NCBI GenBank assembly: GCA_035541995.1
Contig: DATKMG010000805.1
Location: forward strand, 1 to 12,402
Direction of reading: 5' to 3'
Source of the DNA: DATKMG01 sp035541995
Lineage (GTDB): Bacteria > Acidobacteriota > Terriglobia > Versatilivoradales > Versatilivoraceae
DNA length: 12,402 bases
How positions within the stretch are numbered: the stretch's first letter is position 1; the number at the start of each line of letters is the position of its first letter. Shown piece after piece: positions 6,530-12,402 of this stretch. The notes below the pieces were generated by a model that had not been told where the DNA came from, did not search any database, and saw only the letters and a list, made by a program, of their open reading frames with translations. A program made the position numbers and the translations under genes.

Positions 6530-7803
6530 CTGGACCCTTCTCCCGCTCCCTTTTTCGTGAGGGTGGATCCAAAGATGCGGTCTCGCTCAACTTCGTTGAA
6601 GCGCAGACGCTGATTCTGAGTGAACCTGGCAAAATCCGGCTTCCCCTCCGGTGTTAGCGGATAGTTCTCGGGAGACAGCTGGCCAGGCGGAAGAATGGCC
6701 GGATCTCCCGGTGCCGAGGAACGAACTGGGGAAGGAATTGAAACCGTTGCGCTACGGCCATTTGATGCACTGTAACTCACCGCCGGGTTAGTTAATTCCA
6801 GATCTTTCTCCAAGGAGCGATGAGGTCTAATCCCAAGCTTTCGAAGCACATCATGATAAGCACTTACGGCGTCTTCAGGCTCAATCAAGCCGTCGGCAAT
6901 GAGTCGGAGGAACTCAATGAATGCCAATTGATGCTCCGCATTGTTAATCTTCCGGCCATAGAGAGCAGCCCTGGCACCATATTTTTTGGACTCAGCCAGT
7001 AATTTAAAGGCATCGTAGGTAGTTCCGGAAGCACCTCCGAGGATTCCCGTCACCAGGTGTGGATCATAAGATACCAGCTCTTCCATAAATTTGGGGCCGT
7101 GATAAACAATCTTCAAGAAAATCGGTCGTCCGACTCTCGGCACTCCAGCTAACAATCTAACGATGTGATCATTAATGAAATGGCCCAGCAGTTCGGGCTC
7201 TACAGCCGAAGGAGTATTGGGATCGAAAACTTCCAGGAAGTGGCGGAATCCTTTTTTTTCAGCCTCAATGCGGAATTCGCGATAGGCCTGGATGGTCTGC
7301 AGGTCGCGTTGAATATCGTTGTTGAAAGTGACCGAGTACAAGCCAAGATCGGCTCCCATCCAACGCTCCTCAGGCTCACAAGCTGCCTTCCCACATTGCA
7401 TCTGATCAATCGTGGCAGTGCGAAAAGGACGGGAGGCCTCCCTCCAGTAGCGGACGCCGCGTCCCACGTGAATGTCGGTCGTATCATTGGCGCGGGCGGC
7501 AGGAGTGACTGGCGAATTGTCGAATAGCCGTTCTTCGATGGTCAGGATTTCGTTGCTGCTGGCTGACATGAGGACAATGTCCACCAGTCCCTGGCGAATG
7601 ACTTGCCGTATCAGCTCCCGGTATTCAGCTAGGCTACGAAACTTGCCCTCCTGGCCGTAGTATTCAGGCGACTGGCCAGGCGCTCCAATGCCAAATGCCA
7701 TATCCGCATCCTTAGCGTCTGCCAGGATAAAATCCTTCGCAGACACAGGATCGGCATGAATTTTAGCTAACTTGTGGTCCAACATCCTTTCCATGAGGCT
7801 CAC
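6526..7803 (-). CDS. Uncharacterised aldolase-like TIM-barrel protein with proline-rich tail
   Basis: I do not recognise a named family. The 425-aa product is soluble, with no signal or membrane segment. Residues about 20-330 alternate strand- and helix-type sequence as in a TIM barrel. FLKIVYHGP with K231 resembles the Schiff-base lysine strand of class I aldolases. It is followed by GILGGASGTTYDAF (253-266) and AALYGRKINNAEHQ (279-292), which resemble the phosphate-binding loops of the DeoC/LacD group. About 335-385 is a low-complexity Ser/Pro-rich linker, ending in a short charged tail (FARFTQNQRLRFNEVERDRIFG region). The start is GTG, overlapping the stop of the upstream aldolase gene as GTGA; the stop overlaps the HAD start as ATGA. 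Position in the operon supports a role on the same phosphorylated sugar, as a second aldolase, an epimerase-like enzyme or a partner subunit. Function is inferred only. Confidence 0.85.
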   Translation of the reverse strand: MSLMERMLDHKLAKIHADPVSAKDFILADAKDADMAFGIGAPGQSPEYYGQEGKFRSLAEYRELIRQVIRQGLVDIVLMSASSNEILTIEERLFDNSPVTPAARANDTTDIHVGRGVRYWREASRPFRTATIDQMQCGKAACEPEERWMGADLGLYSVTFNNDIQRDLQTIQAYREFRIEAEKKGFRHFLEVFDPNTPSAVEPELLGHFINDHIVRLLAGVPRVGRPIFLKIVYHGPKFMEELVSYDPHLVTGILGGASGTTYDAFKLLAESKKYGARAALYGRKINNAEHQLAFIEFLRLIADGLIEPEDAVSAYHDVLRKLGIRPHRSLEKDLELTNPAVSYSASNGRSATVSIPSPVRSSAPGDPAILPPGQLSPENYPLTPEGKPDFARFTQNQRLRFNEVERDRIFGSTLTKKGAGEGSR

Positions 7804-8630
7804 TCACTCAAAATAGCCATGGCTTCCTGCACTGTGGCTCCTTGATGAACCATGGCTCTGCAGGCTTTCACCATGCGTTCTGGCCGGGGGTGCTGAAAAA
7901 TATTCCGCCCATATACGATTCCGGAAGCGCCCTTCTCCATCAAGATAAAGGTGCGCCGGAGGATCTCCTCATCAGAGACCCGCGAGCCGCCTCGGGGAAG
8001 CACTGGCCGGCCGGACGCAGCTTCAATAATCCGGCCATACTCATCGAGGTCTTCAAAAGAATCCGTCTTCAGGATGTCTGCCCCAAGTTCCACAGCCTGT
8101 CTGACCAGGGCCACGTTTCTGCACGTGTCGGGGTCCGGCCGGTAACCAACCGTGTCATCTCGGTGCATGGCCAGGGGCTCAACCATGAGCGGCATGCCGA
8201 AGCGCTCGCAATGCGGTTTCAGCCGGCAAATGTTCTTAATACACTGATGATAGAGTTCCGGTTGGTCGGGTGCCCATAATAGATTAACTACAACCGAAGC
8301 CGCGTCCAATGCTAATGCCTGCTCCACCGGTTCATCGATCAACTCACAAAAGACATGGCCAGGGGTGGGAACACCATACAGGTTGGTCGGATCAATACGA
8401 ACAACCAAAGTAGGTTTCTGACGACCCTGATACTCTTGCAGGAGTTGTGCCTGGCCTATGCTTAACAATATGGCGTCAGGATCGGCTGCCACCAGCTTGT
8501 CGACGGTTATTCGAAGATTCTCGATCCCGGGAAGAAAACTCCATTCATTGTGAATTCCATGATCCAAAGCAACTTCAATACACTTACCGTCACGACCGAA
8601 CAGGCGGTTGAACCTTGGTTTATTTGCCAT
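7800..8630 (-). CDS. Class I aldolase of the DeoC/LacD/FbaB type
   Basis: This predicted Schiff-base aldolase would cleave a phosphorylated ketose or related sugar into two three-carbon-type products. It is a 276-aa TIM barrel with ALDHG (21-25, conserved Asp23), PTLVVRID (73-80), MPLMVEP (146-152), K188 in GADILKTD as likely Schiff-base lysine, RGGS (213-216) and SGIVYGRNIFQHPRP (236-250), a close match to the phosphate loop and C-terminal strand of FbaB/LsrF-like enzymes. The ATG at 8628-8630 is chosen because AGAGGGAGAG lies directly before it. The frame extends to a TTG at 8687, but that extension runs into the dispersed repeat and is not likely translated. The stop overlaps the next gene as GTGA. 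The substrate could be fructose-1,6-bisphosphate, a tagatose or sulfo-sugar phosphate, or a deoxy-sugar phosphate; not resolvable here. Confidence 0.88.
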   Translation of the reverse strand: MANKPRFNRLFGRDGKCIEVALDHGIHNEWSFLPGIENLRITVDKLVAADPDAILLSIGQAQLLQEYQGRQKPTLVVRIDPTNLYGVPTPGHVFCELIDEPVEQALALDAASVVVNLLWAPDQPELYHQCIKNICRLKPHCERFGMPLMVEPLAMHRDDTVGYRPDPDTCRNVALVRQAVELGADILKTDSFEDLDEYGRIIEAASGRPVLPRGGSRVSDEEILRRTFILMEKGASGIVYGRNIFQHPRPERMVKACRAMVHQGATVQEAMAILSE

Positions 8631-8640
8631 CTCTCCCTCT
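8631..8640 (-). promoter_or_regulatory. Ribosome binding site deciding the aldolase start
   Basis: On the minus strand AGAGGGAGAG immediately precedes the ATG at 8630, placing GAGGG about 5 nt before the start codon. It is the clearest Shine-Dalgarno in the window and favours this ATG over the upstream in-frame TTG at 8687. Confidence 0.7.
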
Positions 8641-8670
8641 TCTGACCCTACCAGATGATTCGTGAATGTT

Positions 8671-8799
8671 CCCCATGAGTTTTCCAACTCACCACCGCAG
8701 ATGAAAATGTCTTGTCGACCTCGGAGAGGTCAATTGAGTGCGGCCCAGCGCTTCATCACTGGGCCATATGCAAGTACTCTTACAGAGCAACATTTTCAA
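8671..8799 (-). repeat. Dispersed two-hairpin element, copy B, in the pfkB-aldolase gap
   Basis: Read on the minus strand, TTGAAAATG (8799-8791) pairs with CATTTTCAT (8709-8701) over 8 bases. It encloses a hairpin GGCCCAG/CTGGGCC (8742-8765, 10-nt loop) and a perfect hairpin GACCTC/GAGGTC (8717-8731, 3-nt loop), separated by 10 nt exactly as in copy A. Then follow CT, GCGGTGGTGAG (8698-8688) and TCATGGGG (8678-8671). The total of 129 bp compares with 127 bp for copy A. The hairpin sequences are unrelated to those of copy A, while the flanking blocks are nearly identical. It lies in the only gap of the sugar cluster, just upstream of the aldolase ribosome binding site, so it could shape the leader of that gene or the relative expression of pfkB and the aldolase. 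Confidence 0.75.
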
Positions 8800-8842
8800 G
8801 AAAGGGATTGTCAAGCTGTATCAACCCTCAGGAACGGATCCC

Positions 8843-9877
8843 TTAAGCCCAGCATGCTTCTCGAAAGGGAAAATTGTCCTGCATTTGAAAGATTGCTGGC
8901 CACGGAGCCATCCCGCCAGTGGTAGTCAGATCTCTCAAATTCATAGCCCCGGCACAGACCGCAAAACACATCATTCTGCCATAGTCCCAACCCTGGTACA
9001 ACCCATAGAGTATCCCCGCACAGAATGAATCTCCCGCACCAGTGCTGCCCACTATGAAGTCTTGGGGAAGTTCCAAAGAGGACTGCAAAATTTCGGTTTG
9101 ATCCCTCGCTGCCAGGTATGCTCCCTCCGGAAAATGAATCACTACAAGCTCGGCAACACCGAAAGAAAAAAGCGTGGCTGCTATCTTTCTCAGGTTGGCT
9201 CGGAGGATCTTCTCGTTTTCCCGAATGGGAAGACCGGTGAGTTGCTCCGCTTCGAAGTCGTTGATGATGCAGCAACTCGTGTAGCGAAGGGCAGGAGGCA
9301 CAATCTTGCGGAAGCGGGTGCCATCTTCTGAAACCAGGTCAATAGAGGTCCGAATCCCCTGGTGTTGCAGCTGAGAAAGAAATCGGGCCGCCACAGTTCC
9401 GAACTTCGCATCATCCTGGTCCATCCCGTCCAGCAAGAGCAGATAACCGAGGTGGAACATTTCCACGGGCAGCTCCTGCATGTCCACAGTCTCAGGACTG
9501 AAAAGTCGATTGGCCCCACGATGGTGGAAGAAAGTTCTCCGTCCGGTCGATTTCACGTTGAAGACGTCTGTGTAAGAGGTCTTCTCCATATCAGTCCGCC
9601 GGAGCTGCCCAGTATGAATGTTAGGAAAATCCCTGCATTCTTGAATGAGGAAATCCCCGAAGCCATCATTACCGACCAGGCCCACTGCAAACAAATCCAG
9701 GGAGGAATCGAACTTTGCCAGGTTAAGAGTCACATTGTGGGCACAACCGCCCCCGCCCATTGACTCTGCCAGAATGTTGGCTAATGAACACTCGACCGGG
9801 TATAGATCCACAACCTTGACCAGATCAACGACCCAGTTTCCGCCGCAGGCAATTCCTTTCCTTCCGGGAATAGACAT
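8843..9877 (-). CDS. PfkB-family carbohydrate kinase
   Basis: This ribokinase/PfkB-type sugar kinase uses ATP to phosphorylate a sugar or sugar acid in the cytoplasm. The N-terminal GGNWVVDLVKVVDLYP (12-27) and GGGGCAHNVTLNLAKF (41-56) correspond to PfkB signature 1. SYTDVFNVKSTGRRTFFHHRG (101-121) forms the substrate lid region. N206/E209 (INDFEAEQLTG) fit the Mg-phosphate motif. GSTGAGDSFCAG (277-288) is signature 2, with the catalytic base D283. The length of 344 aa is normal. The ATG at 9877 has AAGGA 8 nt upstream. The long GGNW..D..K N-terminus is typical of an uncharacterised subgroup in environmental bacteria (from memory), not of fructokinase or ribokinase proper. It is the first gene of the cluster, followed at 212 bp by the aldolase. 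Confidence 0.92.
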   Translation of the reverse strand: MSIPGRKGIACGGNWVVDLVKVVDLYPVECSLANILAESMGGGGCAHNVTLNLAKFDSSLDLFAVGLVGNDGFGDFLIQECRDFPNIHTGQLRRTDMEKTSYTDVFNVKSTGRRTFFHHRGANRLFSPETVDMQELPVEMFHLGYLLLLDGMDQDDAKFGTVAARFLSQLQHQGIRTSIDLVSEDGTRFRKIVPPALRYTSCCIINDFEAEQLTGLPIRENEKILRANLRKIAATLFSFGVAELVVIHFPEGAYLAARDQTEILQSSLELPQDFIVGSTGAGDSFCAGILYGLYQGWDYGRMMCFAVCAGAMNLRDLTTTGGMAPWPAIFQMQDNFPFREACWA

Positions 9878-10156
9878 GACGAGGATCCTTCACTGAATAA
9901 ATCAGACAATTTTCTCAAGCTCATTCTGACCTTGTATGGCGAAAATCGCATTAGCAATCAGGCCAGTTCTTGCTGACACGGGGTTGACAAATTGAGCTGA
10001 GGCGGCAAAGCTTACCTTCAGACAGATAGTCTAAAGCAAATCGGCCCAATCCAGATACCGGTTTCTGTCCAGGCGTTGCCGGTTGAGGAGGAACTCGGGC
10101 AAACAGATCACAACCGGATTGCGCATTCTTAGAAAGGAACTCTTCAGACAATTCCA
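9878..10156. other. Divergent intergenic region with no gene seen
   Basis: This region separates pfkB (minus) from the small membrane protein gene (plus), so it should carry promoters for both. TTGACA at 9984-9989 is a perfect -35 on the plus strand, but no acceptable -10 lies 16-19 bp downstream. CCGGTTG (10079-10085) and CAACCGG (10111-10117) form a 7-bp inverted repeat with a 25-nt loop that might be an operator or may be chance. The minus-strand frame 9951-10157 has no domain or codon character that would support a gene. Confidence 0.4.
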
Positions 10157-10684
10157 ATGGTGGCCATTGAAACCGCTGTTGCCGCTTTCGGGATTTTGAT
10201 CTGCGTTTGGACCATCACCCTGAGTCGGCTGCCTGTAGCTCAGCGTCCTCGCTTTAGCTGGAGTCTGTGGTTCAGAATCGGGCTTCCCTTGCTGGGCGGG
10301 GCGTTGACCACGGTTAGTTCAATCCTGGCCATGCGACAAAATCCTTGGGAGGGGGGACCAGGTGTGGCAGCTGCCTTGTTGCTCGCTTGGCTCCTGCTCA
10401 GGCACGATCGATCTTCGGCTATGATCCGTCTCCTCTTCGAAGACTATTTCAACTTGAAGAAAGAAAACCCACAGGCGGCTGAACTCGATTTGCTTTACTC
10501 GCTGGTCAAGTGCCGCCGACCACAATGGACCGAAGATCGGATTCTGGAAGTTTGTGTTGGAAAAGACATCAAGCAATTAGTTTTGCTCCTGATGATCATT
10601 GAATTCAACATTCACCCGCTCAATGACATGAGGTTGTATGAGAGGTTTAAAAGGCGGGTCGAGCGCCTGTACCCGTTGGCATGA
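10157..10684 (+). CDS. Uncharacterised small membrane protein
   Basis: No family is recognised. The 175-aa product has three hydrophobic segments (about 4-22, 38-58 and 66-82), then a cytoplasmic-looking C-terminal part rich in helices. That part contains FEDYFNLKKENPQAAELDLLY (94-114), in a Lys/Glu-rich context, and a second hydrophobic helix LVLLLMIIEF (141-150). It ends with a basic stretch YERFKRRVERLY. AAAGGA lies too far upstream (about 20 nt) to be a good Shine-Dalgarno, so the start is only moderately sure; GTG at 10160 is an alternative. The stop overlaps the next start as ATGA, so the two proteins are probably made together and may form one membrane complex. Confidence 0.72.
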   Translation: MVAIETAVAAFGILICVWTITLSRLPVAQRPRFSWSLWFRIGLPLLGGALTTVSSILAMRQNPWEGGPGVAAALLLAWLLLRHDRSSAMIRLLFEDYFNLKKENPQAAELDLLYSLVKCRRPQWTEDRILEVCVGKDIKQLVLLLMIIEFNIHPLNDMRLYERFKRRVERLYPLA

Positions 10685-11286
10685 AAGGCCAGAGCTTCAT
10701 TCGGGCTCTGGCTCATCGAGCTGCAAAAGAAGTGAAACAAAACTTGCTTGGGCAGGAACTCTCGAGGAGCTCCCTTCAGTGCCAATATGTGTCATCATTT
10801 TTATTCGATTTCCCATGTTCTCCAGCCTCGAAGCGGTCGATAAGTACTCTGAAGTTCAGAGCATTCTCTTCTGATTCGATTCTGCCCGAGATTCCGAAGA
10901 CTGGGCAAACGGAGCTCTTGGCAGAATTGGAAACCGGCTCACATATGGATTTGCCAGGGATTCTCCGCAGCGCAAAACAGATGACTCTGGACGAAGTCGC
11001 TCACGTTCAAGGATTCATGCGGCTTCTGATGAAGCAGCGGAATGGTGCTCCTTGGTCTACAGACGACAAGGCTGCAATTCTCTCTCATTTGAAGCACTTT
11101 GGAAGGCGACTCCCTTATTTGGCCCTCTTCACTCTTCCCGGAGCTGCGATATTACTACCGGGGTTGGCGTGGTTCTTGGATCGGAGAAAATACCGGAACT
11201 CTGATATCGCCACTCCACACGAGAACACCAAGCTCGTGTCGATGTCTCTATCCTCCCCTGAGGACAAGGTCGATCAGAGACTGTGA
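10681..11286 (+). CDS. Small membrane protein with LETM1-like C-terminal segment
   Basis: The 201-aa product has a variable, Ser-rich N-terminal half (residues 1-75) with no recognised domain. The C-terminal half, about 88-171, reads as helices followed by KHFGRRLPYLALFTLPGAAI (138-157) and LLPGLAWFLDRRK (158-170). This pattern (basic helix, LP-x-hydrophobic, LPG, LLP and a basic stop) resembles the membrane-proximal part of LETM1-like proteins, which in mitochondria are involved in cation/proton exchange or ribosome anchoring. The likeness covers a short segment only and no ion-transport function can be claimed. It has one probable membrane helix (about 145-166). The start is coupled to the preceding gene by ATGA. 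Its tail, about 172-201, is polar and not conserved in appearance. Confidence 0.7.
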   Translation: MKGQSFIRALAHRAAKEVKQNLLGQELSRSSLQCQYVSSFLFDFPCSPASKRSISTLKFRAFSSDSILPEIPKTGQTELLAELETGSHMDLPGILRSAKQMTLDEVAHVQGFMRLLMKQRNGAPWSTDDKAAILSHLKHFGRRLPYLALFTLPGAAILLPGLAWFLDRRKYRNSDIATPHENTKLVSMSLSSPEDKVDQRL

Positions 11287-11397
11287 CATGAGGGAGGTCG
11301 GAAGACACTTGACTGCTTTTGCCACCATAGCTTTCTAACTCACAGCTATCTCCTCCCCTTTTACGCAGGTGACTAGCGCAATCAGCACGAAACTGAA

Positions 11398-11403
11398 TAT
11401 AAT
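11398..11403 (+). promoter_or_regulatory. Candidate -10 box upstream of the right-edge gene
   Basis: TATAAT is a perfect sigma-70 -10 hexamer 73 bp before the ATG at 11477. No good -35 lies at the usual spacing (AGCGCA at 17 bp matches poorly), so it would need an activator or an alternative -35 contact. An in-frame TGA at 11411-11413 shows that the coding frame cannot begin earlier than 11414. Confidence 0.35.
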
Positions 11404-11476
11404 CTCTTCCTGAAATTGTTGGATTGCAGTACTTCTGCAAAGAAACTCCTTTTCCTTGAGCGTGCGGCCTCACACT

Positions 11477-12402
11477 ATGGGTTCCACAGGGAAGATCAGC
11501 GCTTCCGGACTTCTTTTCTGGCTGCGAAAGTTGTCGCAGAAAGAAAAACTCTTCATCCTTCTCTGTATTCTCCAGGGCATCAACCGGATCTATCTTGGTC
11601 TCTTCCACCGTCCGATACCCCTCAGCAGCTGGTTGAACTTTCTCTTTGTCAGTCTGGCGTTCCTGCTTGGGGTCATTTACCTTCGCCGCATTCTCCATCG
11701 TTTACTCTGGCGTCTCCGAAATCGACTAATCGTGACATACATTTTGATCGGAGTAGTACCCATTGTGCTGATTGTAGCAATGCTGGCCATCTCCACTTAC
11801 CTGCTGTTGGGACAAGTCGCTACCTACTTGGTGAACACCGAATTAAGAAGACACAACGATTTGTTGCGGGACACGGCGTTTTCTCTCGGTTGGCAGGTCT
11901 CCGATCGCATGAAGAGCGGCTCGGCTGAGGCTGCGGCCATGAAATTCCTGGAGGACGTCCACAAGCGGCTACCTGACTTTCAAGCCGTAGTTCGAACCAG
12001 CTCGGGTACTTTCACCGTCCCTGCCGATGCGGGTATGCATCGGTTCCCGGAATGGAGCGAGCCCGGCTTTCACGGCTTTCTCTTCTCAGGGCAGGAGTTT
12101 GCCATAGCCGCTCACGTACAATCCGGAGTGGGTGCGCAGCGCGCCGAAGTTTTCGCCTACGAGCCCGCTGATGAAGAGTTGCTTTCGAGCTTGCTGCCGG
12201 AGACTGCGCGAATCCAGTTTCGAGACCTCGGAGGGCATGACAGGTCGTCAGCGCTCAGCGGCGAAAGTGCAACCGAGTCTTTCCATCTTGGGAACGTTGT
12301 GTTTCCTCTCGCTGGTAACGGCTCGGCTCACCGCTTCCGTTCGCTCCCTCAGGGATGGTGGGATTTCACAGTGAGCTGGGGGACCCCGATCGAAGTGCGA
12401 TT
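11477..12402 (+). CDS. Membrane-anchored sensor/phosphatase-type protein, 3' end outside window
   Basis: This frame runs open from 11414 to the window edge, giving at least 308 residues from the ATG at 11477. It begins MGSTGKISASGLLFWLRKLS and has hydrophobic segments at about 24-43, 52-68 and 84-119. The third is RNRLIVTYILIGVVPIVLIV (81-100), followed by more hydrophobic residues and then VNTELRRHNDLLRD. After it comes an extracytoplasmic-type region, 120-308, with no domain I can name. An N-terminal membrane block with R-N-R-L-I-V-T-Y and VVPIVLI is typical of sensor proteins with a PP2C/SpoIIE phosphatase or histidine kinase output, especially in Acidobacteriota, but the output domain is beyond the edge. 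TTG 11456 and GTG 11462 are alternative starts; none has a good Shine-Dalgarno. Confidence 0.75.
   Translation, partial: MGSTGKISASGLLFWLRKLSQKEKLFILLCILQGINRIYLGLFHRPIPLSSWLNFLFVSLAFLLGVIYLRRILHRLLWRLRNRLIVTYILIGVVPIVLIVAMLAISTYLLLGQVATYLVNTELRRHNDLLRDTAFSLGWQVSDRMKSGSAEAAAMKFLEDVHKRLPDFQAVVRTSSGTFTVPADAGMHRFPEWSEPGFHGFLFSGQEFAIAAHVQSGVGAQRAEVFAYEPADEELLSSLLPETARIQFRDLGGHDRSSALSGESATESFHLGNVVFPLAGNGSAHRFRSLPQGWWDFTVSWGTPIEVR

Noticed and set aside
8631..8687. N-terminal extension of the aldolase to a TTG at 8687
   Set aside because: The extra 19 residues come from the structured repeat and linker, while the ATG at 8630 has a strong ribosome binding site and starts the conserved aldolase sequence.
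8717..8765. Two hairpins after pfkB as an intrinsic terminator
   Set aside because: Neither hairpin is followed by a T-tract on the minus strand, and both are part of the dispersed element.
9984..9989. TTGACA as a -35 for the small membrane protein gene
   Set aside because: No -10-like hexamer at 16-19 bp, so the match is likely chance.
9951..10157. Minus-strand frame of 68 codons in the divergent region
   Set aside because: No recognisable domain and no ribosome binding site; it fills the space expected to hold promoters.
11416..11928. Plus-strand frame of 170 codons
   Set aside because: It overlaps, in another frame, the longer open frame from 11477 to the edge, which has clear membrane segments and natural amino-acid composition.

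Overview
The window reads as a piece of chromosome from a mid-GC Gram-negative environmental bacterium. The gene families and style, especially the membrane-anchored protein cut by the right edge and the long acyltransferase/ligase fusion, look most like Acidobacteriota or a related soil lineage. This is an inference; no marker gene is present to settle it. There are no rRNA, tRNA, CRISPR, phage or transposase genes.

Layout: (1) 1-3543, plus strand: the 3' part of a TlpA-type thioredoxin-fold protein, then a 938-aa fusion of a half-size MFS domain, a PlsC-type acyltransferase and an acyl-ACP/CoA ligase (Aas-like, membrane phospholipid repair). (2) 3544-4081: a 538-bp gene-free stretch holding two tandem copies of a structured repeat. 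(3) 4082-5476, plus: a penicillin-binding D-Ala-D-Ala carboxypeptidase of the PBP4/DacB (S13) family. (4) 5477-5869: a convergent intergenic region with inverted copies of a CGCAGAG-type repeat around a separate 125-bp palindromic element. (5) 5870-9877, minus: a four-gene sugar-phosphate cluster read from pfkB towards the left: PfkB sugar kinase, DeoC/LacD/FbaB-type aldolase, a second protein that looks like a TIM-barrel aldolase, and a beta-phosphoglucomutase-like HAD hydrolase. The last three overlap by GTGA and ATGA. (6) 9878-10156: a divergent intergenic region. (7) 10157-11286, plus: two small membrane proteins overlapping by ATGA, the second with a LETM1-like C-terminus. (8) 11477-12402, plus: the start of a membrane sensor/phosphatase-type protein, open to the window edge.

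The most unusual observation is a dispersed structured element with three copies (3568-3694, 3718-3859, and the complement of 8671-8799). In each, an outer helix encloses two hairpins, followed by CATTTTCAT, two variable bases, a GCGGTGGTGAG-like block and TCATGGGG. The hairpin sequences differ completely between copies while the architecture and overall length stay nearly constant, and every copy points the same way as the gene downstream of it. The third copy sits in the only gap of the sugar cluster, ending about 30 bp before the ribosome binding site of the aldolase gene. This could be a mobile palindromic repeat or a structured leader RNA.

The sugar cluster suggests a kinase-then-aldolase route for an unidentified sugar or sugar acid, with a HAD enzyme as mutase or phosphatase. 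The substrate cannot be read from the sequence.
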